From contig JANLPV010000110.1 of NCBI GenBank assembly GCA_031367435.1, positions 15,763 through 79,762 on the forward strand: a stretch of DNA of 64,000 nucleotides. The letters run 5' to 3'. The stretch comes from WLMZ01 sp031367435 (GTDB taxonomy: Bacteria > Actinomycetota > Acidimicrobiia > Acidimicrobiales > Ilumatobacteraceae). The position numbers and the translations under genes were made by a program. Positions 32,247-41,011 of the stretch are shown one piece after another (position 1 is the stretch's first letter; each line of letters starts with the position of its first letter). The notes under the pieces were generated by a model. That model was not told where the DNA came from, made no database searches, and saw only the letters and a program-made list of their open reading frames with translations.

Positions 32247-33866
32247 ATGCTTCAAGTGCAGGGTGTATCGGTAGAGATTGGCGGTCGACTCGTTGTCGAT
32301 CAAGCCTCTTTCACGATCATGCCCCGCGACAAGGTGGGCCTCGTCGGTCGTAACGGCGCTGGCAAGACCACGTTCTTTCGCGTGCTCGGTGGCGAGACCG
32401 AACCCATCGCGGGCAAAATCCTGCGCAAGGGGGGCTTCGGATATCTGCCGCAAGATCCGCGCATCGCTGGCGTGCTCGATGGTCGTACGGCAATCACGCA
32501 CGTGTTGTCGGGCCGAGGTATCGACGATCAGATCAACCGCATCGAGAAGCTGCGTATCGCGATGGAAGAAGAAACGAGCGATCGCAATGTCGCCCGATAC
32601 AGCCGCGCGCAAGATGAATTTGCGACCTCCGGCGGATACGCGGCCGACAGCGAGGCGCGCTCGATCGCGGCGGGTCTTGGGTTGCAGGCCGATCGCCTCG
32701 ATCTACCGCTCGGTGTTTTGTCCGGTGGCGAACGTCGCCGCGTAGAACTCTCGCGGATTCTGTTCGCCGGCAGTGATGCGCTGTTGCTTGACGAACCAAC
32801 GAACCACCTCGACATCGATGCCAAGAACTGGCTGCTCGATTTCTTACGCAAGTACCGCGGCGCGATGTTGGTGATCAGTCACGACCTCGACCTGCTCGAC
32901 GAAGCAATTACGCGCGTGTTGCATCTCGACCGTCCCGCCGAAGATGCCACCGGCCACCTCGTGGAGTACCGCGGCACGTATAGCCAATATCGTGCGGCCC
33001 GCGCCGCCGACGAAGAACGAACGGCGCGCCAGGCCGTCTTGCAGGGCAAAGAGATCGCGCGTCTGCAATCAGTCGTCGATCGTTTCGGTGCCAAGGCAAC
33101 GAAGGCCGCGATGGCGCACAGCAAGGAAAAGCAAATTGCCCGTCTCGAGTCACAGCGCGTGCACGTTGGCGCTGGCGACAAACAGATCAAGGTGCGGTTC
33201 CCCGATCCACCACCGTCGGGTGCCACCGTCATCACGGCAACTCAATTGTCGAAAGGGTACGGCACCGGCGTGCCGGTGTTCGAAGATGTCTCGTTCGATA
33301 TCGGTCGTGGCGAACGTCTGTTAGTTCTCGGTCTCAACGGTGCAGGCAAGACGAGCCTGCTGCGAATTTTGGCCGGCGAGACCGACGCCACCATTGGCGA
33401 CTTCAAGTTCGGCCACAGCGTCAATGTTGGGTATTACGCGCAAGAACACGACAACTTGCGGATCAACGAGTCGCTGCTGAACAACATCCGTTCTGAGGTG
33501 CCCTCAAACGTGATGCTCACCGAAACGCAACTGCGCGGCATGCTTGGCATGTTCGGTCTCATGGGCGAGAAGGTGTTCCAGGACAGCGGCACGCTGAGCG
33601 GCGGCGAGAAGACCAAGTTGGCTCTCGCGATGTTGATGGTTGGTCGCAACAACCTGCTGTTGCTCGACGAACCCACCAACAACCTCGACCCGCCGAGCCG
33701 GCAGGCAGTTGCCGACGCACTCAGCAACTGGAAGGGCACGATCGTCTTCGTGAGCCACGATGCCGAGTTCGTCGAGCAGCTCAAGCCCACCAAGGTACTG
33801 CTCATGCCCGATGGGCAAGTCGACTACTTCAGTCCCGACTGGCTCGAGTTGGTCAGCCTGGCCTAA
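32247..33866 (+). CDS. ABC-F family ATPase (Uup/EttA-type)
   Basis: A 539-aa soluble protein with two ABC ATPase domains and no membrane part. The first Walker A is GRNGAGKTTF, signature LSGGERRRVELSR, Walker B LLLDEPTNHLD. The second Walker A is GLNGAGKTSLL, signature LSGGEKTKLALA, Walker B LLLDEPTNNLD. The linker (about 240-310) is charged and helical, as in the P-site tRNA-interaction motif of ABC-F proteins. These act on ribosomes in elongation control, rescue or antibiotic protection. ATG 32247 is near the divergent DUF2752 gene. Converges on the 116-aa membrane-protein gene with a 4-nt overlap. Confidence 0.92.
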   Translation: MLQVQGVSVEIGGRLVVDQASFTIMPRDKVGLVGRNGAGKTTFFRVLGGETEPIAGKILRKGGFGYLPQDPRIAGVLDGRTAITHVLSGRGIDDQINRIEKLRIAMEEETSDRNVARYSRAQDEFATSGGYAADSEARSIAAGLGLQADRLDLPLGVLSGGERRRVELSRILFAGSDALLLDEPTNHLDIDAKNWLLDFLRKYRGAMLVISHDLDLLDEAITRVLHLDRPAEDATGHLVEYRGTYSQYRAARAADEERTARQAVLQGKEIARLQSVVDRFGAKATKAAMAHSKEKQIARLESQRVHVGAGDKQIKVRFPDPPPSGATVITATQLSKGYGTGVPVFEDVSFDIGRGERLLVLGLNGAGKTSLLRILAGETDATIGDFKFGHSVNVGYYAQEHDNLRINESLLNNIRSEVPSNVMLTETQLRGMLGMFGLMGEKVFQDSGTLSGGEKTKLALAMLMVGRNNLLLLDEPTNNLDPPSRQAVADALSNWKGTIVFVSHDAEFVEQLKPTKVLLMPDGQVDYFSPDWLELVSLA

Positions 33867-34213
33867 AGCAGCGTCACCAGCCCGGCGACTGCAAGCCCCG
33901 TGCCGGCGAGACCGAGTAAGCGCCTCCACGGGTTCACACCGCGAATGAGTTCGTCGAGCGCCCACCACCCGAGTGCGACGACGCCACACCAGTCGACAGC
34001 TGTGCGAAACGTGCTGCCGTCGGAGGCGAAGCGCTTCAGTACCACCGCCGCGAGATAGATCCACAGCGCAAGGTTCGGGAACTGCGCAATCGTGATCTCG
34101 CCCGTCGCACGATTGCGGAACAACCAGTCGATTACCAACGAGATGCGCCGGCCGCGTCGCGTGTGTTGCCTGGGCGGCTGGTGTTGTCCGGTCGGTCGCG
34201 ATTGGTCATCCAC
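33863..34213 (-). CDS. Small membrane protein, unknown function
   Basis: A 116-aa protein with a basic, polar N-terminus (residues 1-25), a short amphipathic stretch (LVIDWLFRNRATGEITIAQF) and two or three hydrophobic segments (about 46-62, 73-88 and 97-115). Its stop overlaps the ABC-F gene stop on the other strand by 4 nt. Small proteins of this layout are frequent in actinobacteria, but the function is unknown. Confidence 0.7.
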   Translation of the reverse strand: MDDQSRPTGQHQPPRQHTRRGRRISLVIDWLFRNRATGEITIAQFPNLALWIYLAAVVLKRFASDGSTFRTAVDWCGVVALGWWALDELIRGVNPWRRLLGLAGTGLAVAGLVTLL

Positions 34214-34231
34214 GCCGAGCAGTGTGCCCGA

Positions 34232-36610
34232 TTAGTTCTTGCTTGCCGTTGATGAGCTGAGAATGACGTCAGAGATGGGTTTGCTGAGCAGTCCGAGCGG
34301 CTGCGCTGCCTCGATGAGGTACTGATGCAGCTTGGCCGCTGTCAGCGGTCGTGCGATCTGATAACCCTGCGCGACGTCGGTGCCGAGACGCTGCAGCAGC
34401 GCAAGGCTATGCGCACTCTCCACTCCCTTAGCCACGATAGTGAGGTTCAGTGCGCGTCCCAGTTCTACTGCCGAGCTGATGATTGCTCCGGCGCGCTTGT
34501 CGGTCTGGAGCGCGAGAATGAACGACTTGTCGATTTTGAGCTCATCGATCGGCAGCTCCAGCAGCTGAGACATCGACGAATGGCCGACCCCGAAGTCATC
34601 GATCGAAATCCGAACGCCGCGCATGCGCAGGTTCCTGATGCTCCGCGATACGTGTTCGGGATCCGCGGCGAGACATGATTCGGTGACCTCGAGGGTCAAT
34701 CGGTGATGAGCAACGTGGTATCGATCGAGGAGCTCATCAATGAAGCTGGGGAGCGCTTCATCAACGAGGTCGTAACGCGAAATGTTGACGCTCATCTGCA
34801 AGACATGACCGAGGCTGTCGAGTTCTGCTGCCTCCTCGATCGCAAGCTCGAGCACGGCTCGGGTGAGTTCGGGGATGAGACCCGTGCGTTCGGCGAGCGA
34901 TACGAACGACTCTGGATACAGCAGGCCACGAGTGGGGTGTTGCCAGCGTACAAGTGCCTCCACCCCGTAGACCTTCCCGCTGCGCATGTCGAGCGTGGGT
35001 TGAAAGTTCAGCATCAGCGATCGTTCGTCGATCGCGATGCGCAGTTCGTAGATCGTCGTGAGCTGCTCGCGACTGTTGACGTCGTGTTTGGGTTGGTAGG
35101 TGCATACCGCAGTTTGAGTTCGCTTGGCCTCGTACATGGCAACGTCCGCGCTGCGGAGCAAGTCGGCAGCCGTTGCACCGTCGTCAGGGGAGATGGCGAC
35201 GCCGATGCTGGCACCAACTCTCACCGTCACGCCTTCGAGAGTGATCGGGTCAGCGAGACTTGCCACGAGTTCGTGGGCCAATTCGATCATGGCCTCGCGA
35301 GTTGTCGTCGCGAACGAACTCGCGAATTCGTCGCCGCCGATTCGGGCGAGGGCACCACGTTTTCCGATGCACTGTTGAAAGCGTTGGGCAACGATGCGCA
35401 GTAAATCGTCGCCGACGTGATGGCCGAGGCTGTCGTTCACCTCTTTGAAGTGGTCGAGATCGATGAGCAGCACCCCGAGGCTTTGCTCGTTAGCCAGTCC
35501 GACGCTTTCGACATCGAGGGTCTCCATGAACGCGCGTCGATTTCGCAGCCCGGTCAGGGGATCAGTTCGGGCATCGCTGAAACTGCGTGACGTCGCCTCG
35601 CGGACCTCACGCAAGGTGAGCGCCATGCGGATGATCATGATGGCGAGCGCGGCTAAGGCCATACCGACTGTCACGGGTGAGGTTGTCTTGATCAGGGAGA
35701 TGGCCACAACGATGAGCGACACGAAACCAAAGACCACTGGCACGAGGGCCACTCCAGCGGGTGTCGCGCGTCCGTCGTCTCGCGAACGCGACCGCCGCTC
35801 GCCTCGCGGCCAAGCGGCAAGACCGATGAGAAATGTGCCGACGGTCCACGTTGCGTCGAGCGCTGTTCCACCCACGTATGTCTGCGCGGCGGTTTGATTC
35901 AAATACACGATGTCGCCGACGACGAAGAACAACACGCCACCTATCAGCAACGCCACGGGTAGCGACGGTCGAAATCGTGCGGGTGCTATTCCCGCAACCA
36001 AGAGCACGAGCAACACGAGATCGCAGAGCGGATACGCCATGCCGACGGCGACCTGCAGCGGCTGTCCGCTGACCTGCAGAATTGGCTCGAACCACAGCAT
36101 CACTGCAATCGAGCCGATCGCGAGTCCGGCTACCAAACCATCGAGACGAATGCTCACGTGTCCCGCGCCGAATGCCTTTTGCGTCATCGTCGCGACACCG
36201 ATTGCGAACATCACATACGACATCAGATACAGCACATCGCTCGTTGCTGGACTCGGAATCGGGTTCAGGTTCTGATCGTGGAACAGATAGAGCAGATTCG
36301 CTGCACCAGTGAGCGCAATACCGGCAGCCATCGCGGCCCACGCCCACCGCAGCGGGGAGCGTGCGCGGGAGCGCATAAGCACCGGTATGAGCGGCAACGT
36401 AGATGCCACGTTTCCGATCCAGCCGTCCCACAACGACGAGTACCCCGATGCGGGTCGGGTCAGCAAGATGAGCGATGCGCAGTACGCGATCACGAGAGCG
36501 CCGCTCGCCATTTGCCACCACAGCTGAGCACCGTTGGCTCGGCCGCGCGCAGATCTGCCCAGGGTGGGCTGCGCGCGCCGAACCGAGACAGTTTCCATAC
36601 GAATGTTCAT
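34232..36610 (-). CDS. Membrane GGDEF-EAL protein with altered EAL active site
   Basis: A 792-aa c-di-GMP turnover protein. Residues 1-345 hold about nine TM helices of an integral sensory domain. A GGDEF domain (about 355-515) follows with an intact RIGGDEFA motif but no RxxD inhibitory site just before it, so cyclase activity is plausible. The EAL domain (about 530-775) keeps GVEALVRWQHP, SVNISR, LEVTES, IDDFG, LKIDKSF and QGY. The usual AEGVE motif reads AKGVES: the first Glu is Lys (AAG), a catalytic position in studied enzymes. Phosphodiesterase activity may be lost. Precedes no clear partner; lies 84 nt after the aminotransferase gene. Confidence 0.92.
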   Translation of the reverse strand: MNIRMETVSVRRAQPTLGRSARGRANGAQLWWQMASGALVIAYCASLILLTRPASGYSSLWDGWIGNVASTLPLIPVLMRSRARSPLRWAWAAMAAGIALTGAANLLYLFHDQNLNPIPSPATSDVLYLMSYVMFAIGVATMTQKAFGAGHVSIRLDGLVAGLAIGSIAVMLWFEPILQVSGQPLQVAVGMAYPLCDLVLLVLLVAGIAPARFRPSLPVALLIGGVLFFVVGDIVYLNQTAAQTYVGGTALDATWTVGTFLIGLAAWPRGERRSRSRDDGRATPAGVALVPVVFGFVSLIVVAISLIKTTSPVTVGMALAALAIMIIRMALTLREVREATSRSFSDARTDPLTGLRNRRAFMETLDVESVGLANEQSLGVLLIDLDHFKEVNDSLGHHVGDDLLRIVAQRFQQCIGKRGALARIGGDEFASSFATTTREAMIELAHELVASLADPITLEGVTVRVGASIGVAISPDDGATAADLLRSADVAMYEAKRTQTAVCTYQPKHDVNSREQLTTIYELRIAIDERSLMLNFQPTLDMRSGKVYGVEALVRWQHPTRGLLYPESFVSLAERTGLIPELTRAVLELAIEEAAELDSLGHVLQMSVNISRYDLVDEALPSFIDELLDRYHVAHHRLTLEVTESCLAADPEHVSRSIRNLRMRGVRISIDDFGVGHSSMSQLLELPIDELKIDKSFILALQTDKRAGAIISSAVELGRALNLTIVAKGVESAHSLALLQRLGTDVAQGYQIARPLTAAKLHQYLIEAAQPLGLLSKPISDVILSSSTASKN

Positions 36611-36694
36611 CGGTCCCGGGAGTTCCAGGCTTGAGCCTTCCCTGTCGTACTCGACGTGCCCCAGAGCCGACGCTGAGTCAGAGCGGAAGGCATC

Positions 36695-37702
36695 TCACGT
36701 AGGCGCGTACCGAACCAGGGTTGACCACAACGGGTCATCGTGGCGTTGCCAATACCGATCACGGAGCTCAGTGGTGTGCGTTCCGACGATGCCAGCACCA
36801 ACGGAGTGGCCGTTGATGAGCGATACGGGCATCACACCGCCAGCGGTAGTGCATGCAAAGATCTCGTCGGCGCGGAGTAGATCGTCGGCGGTCAGAACAC
36901 CCTGCTCGACCTGTTGACCAGACTCGCCACACAGTTCGAGCACGGTTTTTCGGGTGATGCCCATCAGTGTGCCTGCAGCTGGCGTGAGCCAACGTCCGTC
37001 GACGAACGCAAAAACGTTGTATCCGGGCCCCTCGGTAATTGTCCCACGCATGTCGCGCAGCACGACGAGTTGCGCGTCGTGGTCGTATGCGTCGAGTTGA
37101 GCCATATCCATGTCGAGCCAGTGATAGTTCTTCACGGATGGATCAACACTTTCTGGTGGGATGCGTGGGATGTCACTGATCCACATGCTCGCGCCGACTG
37201 CTTGTTGTGCTTGGGCGCTCACCCACACATACGGGATGGCGAAGCAATAGAAGTTGTTGCGGCAGGTGCGCAGATCGCGACTGCCGGGCGCAGGTCGGCC
37301 GCGAGTACATGTCATCGACACGTAGGCGCTGCGGAGCGAGGCCCGGCTGACGCACTCGTGGAGAAGGTCTTCGAGATCGTGTCGGCTTCGGCCAACGTCG
37401 AGCCTCAGTCTGGCGACGCTGTTGAGGAAACGATCGAGGTGAGCATCAAGACGAAAGAAGCGACCTTCCCACACGCCGACGACGTCGTAGGTGCAATCCG
37501 AGCGGGTGACGCCCATGTCGAGCACGGAAATCTTGGCCTCGGCGATTGGACAGAAGGCGCCGTCGACAAACGCTGCGCCCGCGGCCCACGGATCGGGGTT
37601 GAGAGGTTCGATGTTGAGAGGTTCGATGTTAAGAGGTTCGAGGTTGAGAGGTTCGATGTTGAGAGGTTCGAGGTTGAGAGGGGCTGCGTCGGCATTGGTC
37701 AT
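36695..37702 (-). CDS. Class IV aminotransferase (BCAT/D-amino-acid transaminase type)
   Basis: A PLP enzyme of 335 aa of fold type IV. Features: FVDGAFCPIAEAKISVLDMG start region, RLDAHLDRF, SVKNYHWLDMD with the likely PLP Lys, ITEGPGYNVFAFVDG and TTAGGVMPVSLING. It transfers amino groups between branched-chain or D-amino acids and 2-oxo acids, or acts as a lyase; the sequence does not decide. The N-terminal 35 residues are a run of PLNIE/PLNLE pentapeptides encoded by 15-bp DNA repeats and precede the folded domain, so a shorter start would also work. Confidence 0.88.
   Translation of the reverse strand: MTNADAAPLNLEPLNIEPLNLEPLNIEPLNIEPLNPDPWAAGAAFVDGAFCPIAEAKISVLDMGVTRSDCTYDVVGVWEGRFFRLDAHLDRFLNSVARLRLDVGRSRHDLEDLLHECVSRASLRSAYVSMTCTRGRPAPGSRDLRTCRNNFYCFAIPYVWVSAQAQQAVGASMWISDIPRIPPESVDPSVKNYHWLDMDMAQLDAYDHDAQLVVLRDMRGTITEGPGYNVFAFVDGRWLTPAAGTLMGITRKTVLELCGESGQQVEQGVLTADDLLRADEIFACTTAGGVMPVSLINGHSVGAGIVGTHTTELRDRYWQRHDDPLWSTLVRYAPT
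37598..37687. repeat. 15-bp tandem repeat at the aminotransferase N-terminus
   Basis: Five 15-bp units (GTTGAGAGGTTCGAT with G/T or A/G variants) plus a partial sixth. On the coding minus strand they give repeated LNIEP/LNLEP pentapeptides. Near-identity of copies suggests recent slippage. Confidence 0.9.
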
Positions 37703-37867
37703 TCGACAGTCATATCACCGTCGAGCGTTGCGCGAATCGGACGGAGCAGGATCGGCAGCGATGGTCGTAACACTAAAGTCCAATCACGCGCGCGCGATGA
37801 CCCGCCGATGGATTCATGACGACAACTTGCCGGCACCGCTGGCGAGATCAACGAATGGGATGTAACC

Positions 37868-38665
37868 ATGCGCGCACGAACGAACCGAGCCCTTATCGCC
37901 GTACTTGCGATCTCGGCTATCTCCACCATCGCCCTCGCCTCGGGCACCTTTGCCCAAGGCGGCACAAGCGGTGGCGGCACATCAACCGGCGGGGGCACAT
38001 CAACCGGCGGGGGCACCGCAACTGGCGGTGGAACCGGTGGCGGCGGGAAGGCCGTGTGTATTCCAGTCACGTCATTCACTGCTTCGGCGGCATACCGTCC
38101 CGGGGCGATGGGCATTACGGCTGCGTATTCGCTCGCGACATGTGTCGGCCGCAACCGGGCAACGATCACGGCCAAGAATCTTGTGACCGGCGCCGTGGAA
38201 TATCAGTCGCCGTTCGACTTTCCTGGCGCGTCGGTCACGTGGGATCTTCCTGCATTCAGCACTGACTATCGCGTCGACCTCACGATTGTCGATGTAAATA
38301 CGAATGCCACCCTTGACCGCCGTTCGGTCCTGGTCTCCACTCCGGCGCCTGCTGCGAACTGTGCCACGCTGAACAAGTTCAACCTGAGCGCCGGCTATTG
38401 GATCAACTGGGCGGCGATTTGGACCGACTACACGGCGAATGATTGCGGTTACGGCCGTGAGACCGTCGAGATTCGTATCACGAACCTCGATACGGGCCTC
38501 GTGGAATCCGATCTTATCAACACGCCCATGTCGTGGCTGTATGACTACGAAGGTGCCGTCACCAAGTACAACACCACCTATCAAATCGATGTCGAAGTGC
38601 ATGGTGTATCGGGAGAACTGCTCGATTCACGGTCCTCGACAGTGCTCACGCCGCCGATGAAGTAG
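37868..38665 (+). CDS. Secreted protein with Gly-rich linker and two beta-domains
   Basis: A 265-aa exported protein. The signal peptide (residues 1-30) ends near LASGTFAQG. It is followed by a GTSTGG hexapeptide-repeat linker (about 31-60) and two beta-rich domains with similar spacing (VTSFTASAAY to VLVSTPAP, then LNKFNLSAGYW to the C-terminus), each with a Cys pair. The second half looks like a diverged copy of the first, with alternating residues typical of Ig-like folds. No catalytic motif. Likely cell-surface or extracellular; function unknown. Confidence 0.75.
   Translation: MRARTNRALIAVLAISAISTIALASGTFAQGGTSGGGTSTGGGTSTGGGTATGGGTGGGGKAVCIPVTSFTASAAYRPGAMGITAAYSLATCVGRNRATITAKNLVTGAVEYQSPFDFPGASVTWDLPAFSTDYRVDLTIVDVNTNATLDRRSVLVSTPAPAANCATLNKFNLSAGYWINWAAIWTDYTANDCGYGRETVEIRITNLDTGLVESDLINTPMSWLYDYEGAVTKYNTTYQIDVEVHGVSGELLDSRSSTVLTPPMK
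37961..38045. repeat. 18-bp repeat region encoding a Gly-Thr linker
   Basis: Two near-identical 18-bp units (GGCACATCAACCGGCGGG) flanked by degenerate copies, in frame, encoding GTSTGG hexapeptides between signal peptide and folded domains of the secreted protein. Confidence 0.75.
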
Positions 38666-38778
38666 CCACACGGCGCCCGTGAGGGACTGAACCGGTTACG
38701 CCGATGAGCGCCACTCGTTGTCGTAGCCGGTTCTTGCGCGTTTCGGATCTGAAATCGGATCGGTCGCCGAGGGCAGCG

Positions 38779-39774
38779 TCAGACCACCAACGTTGCGCGT
38801 TGGCGAGATGTCACCACTGGGACAGTAGGTAGTCCAATGCGTTCGGCGGCGCTCACGGCCGTTTCGATGAATGCTTCTGCGGCCCGTGAGCGATCGCGGT
38901 CTTGATGCCACACGATCGCAATTCGTCGGGTGAGGTGATGTCGCGACGCAAGTGGAAGCACCGTGACCGCGGCGTCCGGAACGAACAGCTCGACAGCGAG
39001 GAGCGGCACGATGGCCACGCCCAGGCCCGACGCGACCAGTCGTTGCGTGGTGAGGTTGTCGTCGCTGCGAAAGACTGTGTGGGGACGCACGCCGGCGCGT
39101 TCGAGCGCTTCGAAGACGCGTGCCTCGCATCGATCGTCAGACGACGCGGAGATGAGATGGGCGCCGTCGAGGGTATTGAGGTCGATCTCGTTGAGTTCTG
39201 CCAGGGGACTACTTGGTGGCAACATCACGACGTACGGGTCCTCGATCAGCGCTCGGCTCGAGAGTGGTGCCGCGTGCAGCGGCGTGTCGGAGAATGCGAG
39301 ATCGAGTTGTCCGCCGCGCACGAGTTCGTCGAGCACGGCACCGGGACGCTCGTTGCGTAGCTCGACGGTGACGCGCGGCCAATCGTCGCGGAACTGGGTG
39401 ATGGTGGACGGCAGCAGTCGTGCGCTGGCTGACTGGAATGTGCCGACGCGTAAGACACCGGCCTCGCCAGCGGTGAGCGCATCGAGGTCGGCCTTGGCCG
39501 CGCCGAGGCGTGCAGTGATGTGCACGGCGTGACGAAGCAACACCTCGCCGGCTGCGGTGAGCGAGACGGGTCTTGGCCCACCCGGTCGCTGCACCAGTTT
39601 GTGGCCTACAGCGCGTTCGAGCGTCGCGATCTGCTGCGACACAGCGCTTTGCGCGTAGCCAAGCTGAACTGCCGCCTGCGAGAACGAGTGGGTACGCGCA
39701 ATGGCCTCGAGTGCGGCGAGATGTCGCACCTCCACGCCGAGCGGTAAATCTTGGTTTGTGATTGATTTGTTCAT
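38779..39774 (-). CDS. LysR-family transcriptional regulator
   Basis: A 331-aa LysR regulator. The N-terminal winged helix (residues about 12-70) reads RHLAALEAIARTHSFSQAA followed by LGYAQSAVSQQIATLERAVG; the rest is the two-lobed co-inducer domain (VLRVGTFQSASARLLPST). It is divergent from a 39-aa gene, with a near-palindrome between them, so it probably controls itself and that gene or the LLM-hydratase pair beyond. Confidence 0.9.
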   Translation of the reverse strand: MNKSITNQDLPLGVEVRHLAALEAIARTHSFSQAAVQLGYAQSAVSQQIATLERAVGHKLVQRPGGPRPVSLTAAGEVLLRHAVHITARLGAAKADLDALTAGEAGVLRVGTFQSASARLLPSTITQFRDDWPRVTVELRNERPGAVLDELVRGGQLDLAFSDTPLHAAPLSSRALIEDPYVVMLPPSSPLAELNEIDLNTLDGAHLISASSDDRCEARVFEALERAGVRPHTVFRSDDNLTTQRLVASGLGVAIVPLLAVELFVPDAAVTVLPLASRHHLTRRIAIVWHQDRDRSRAAEAFIETAVSAAERIGLPTVPVVTSRQRATLVV

Positions 39775-39803
39775 GAATATGCGTGACCGTTATTGATAGG
39801 AGT

Positions 39804-39821
39804 ATGCGATACTTATTGCAT
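39804..39821. promoter_or_regulatory. Candidate LysR operator
   Basis: The 18-bp near-palindrome ATGCGATA-CT-TATTGCAT matches on 7 of 8 positions per arm. It lies in the 71-bp gap between the LysR start and the divergent 39-aa gene. A further ATGCG...TATTG pair lies about 15-20 bp to the left. The local A+T richness contrasts with the surroundings and fits a promoter. Confidence 0.5.
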
Positions 39822-39845
39822 ATCTAATCACTGGAGAGAATGATT

Positions 39846-39965
39846 ATGTTTGTTGTGCTGACATTTGTGCTGGCGGGTGTGCTCGCTGTTGTGGCGCCTC
39901 GCTTCGGAACGGATAGCCGTCCCGACTTCAATCGGCCGCCGAACTCGCGCCCACACGGCATCTGA
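39846..39965 (+). CDS. 39-residue single-pass membrane peptide
   Basis: A short frame of 39 aa: hydrophobic helix FVVLTFVLAGVLAVVAP, then a polar tail FGTDSRPDFNRPPNSRPHG. GGAGAG sits about 7 nt before the ATG, an ideal ribosome site. The gene is divergent from the LysR regulator and is the first reading frame after the candidate operator, 68 nt before the LLM gene. Function unknown; it could be a membrane effector or a leader for the downstream genes. Confidence 0.55.
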   Translation: MFVVLTFVLAGVLAVVAPRFGTDSRPDFNRPPNSRPHGI

Positions 39966-40033
39966 CGCCGCTCGTCTGACCGCATCGCCTCATCGCGATA
40001 CGGTGCGCAGATGCGCATCGAAACGAGCGTGCT

Positions 40034-41011
40034 GTGAGCGACGTACTGCTGTCCGTCGCGTTGCCGCCCACACCTGAATCGCCAGCACTGGCGGCCTACG
40101 CTGAGCAACTCGGCTTCGCCCGGGTGTGGGTGTATGACACACCGGCGTTGCAGCTTGACGTGTGGATGACATTGGCGCTCTGCGCCCAATCCACGTCGAC
40201 GATCGGGCTTGGCCCAGGCGTGCTCATTCCGAGCCTGCGTCATCCTCTCGTGACTGCCAGTGCGATCGCCTCACTTGAGGTGCTCGCTGCCGGTCGTACC
40301 GCATATGCGGTCGGCTCTGGCTTCACCGGTCGACGTGCCCTCGGGCAGAAGCCGATGAAGTGGACCGACGTCGTTGCCTACGTACGCACAGTGCAGGCGT
40401 TGCTGCGCGGTGACACGGTCGAGATCGACGGTGCCATGGTGGCCATGTTGCACTCTGCAGGGCAGGCGCCTGCTCGTCCCATTGATGTCCCGTGGCTCAT
40501 TGGCGCCAGCGGTCCAAAAGGCTTGGCCGCAGCTCGCGAATTGGGAGCAGGGGTGTTCAGCACATCGCCCACGTCTGGCTTTGATACGTCCGCGCTGCTC
40601 GCCTTTGGCACGGTGCTCGCGGATGGTGAAGATCCTGAGAGCCCACGCGTGCTTGAAGCCGCTGGCCCCGGTGCCGCCGTGGCGTATCACGCGCTCTACG
40701 AACAGCACAGCCCGATACTTGCGGCATTGCCGAACGCCGCAGCCTGGGTCGCTGCTATCGAGGCGCAACCGGCACCGACGCGGCACCTCGAGATACATCG
40801 TGGCCATCTCACCACGCTCAACAGCGTCGACCGACTCGTGATGACGGGCTCGCTTGCGGCAGCGCTTTCGCAGAGCGGGACTGCCGAGCAATGGCGGCAG
40901 CGCATCGCTGCGGCCGCAGCTGCAGGTACTACCGAGATTGCGTTCCAGCCCGCTGGCACCAACCCGCGCCATGAACTCGAAGCGTTCATGCACGCCTGCA
41001 AGGGCCGCTGA
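40034..41011 (+). CDS. LLM-class F420-type oxidoreductase
   Basis: Luciferase-like protein of 325 aa: LAAYAEQLGFARVWVYDTP, TIGLGPGVLIPSLRHPLVTA, the YAVGSGFTGRRALG cofactor loop, and the WTDVVAYVRTVQALLRG helix. The C-terminal third departs from the standard family (AWVAAIEAQ onward). GTG start. Its TGA stop shares one base with the ATG of the enoyl-CoA hydratase gene, so the two are co-translated and may act on one CoA-linked or precursor substrate. Confidence 0.85.
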   Translation: MSDVLLSVALPPTPESPALAAYAEQLGFARVWVYDTPALQLDVWMTLALCAQSTSTIGLGPGVLIPSLRHPLVTASAIASLEVLAAGRTAYAVGSGFTGRRALGQKPMKWTDVVAYVRTVQALLRGDTVEIDGAMVAMLHSAGQAPARPIDVPWLIGASGPKGLAAARELGAGVFSTSPTSGFDTSALLAFGTVLADGEDPESPRVLEAAGPGAAVAYHALYEQHSPILAALPNAAAWVAAIEAQPAPTRHLEIHRGHLTTLNSVDRLVMTGSLAAALSQSGTAEQWRQRIAAAAAAGTTEIAFQPAGTNPRHELEAFMHACKGR

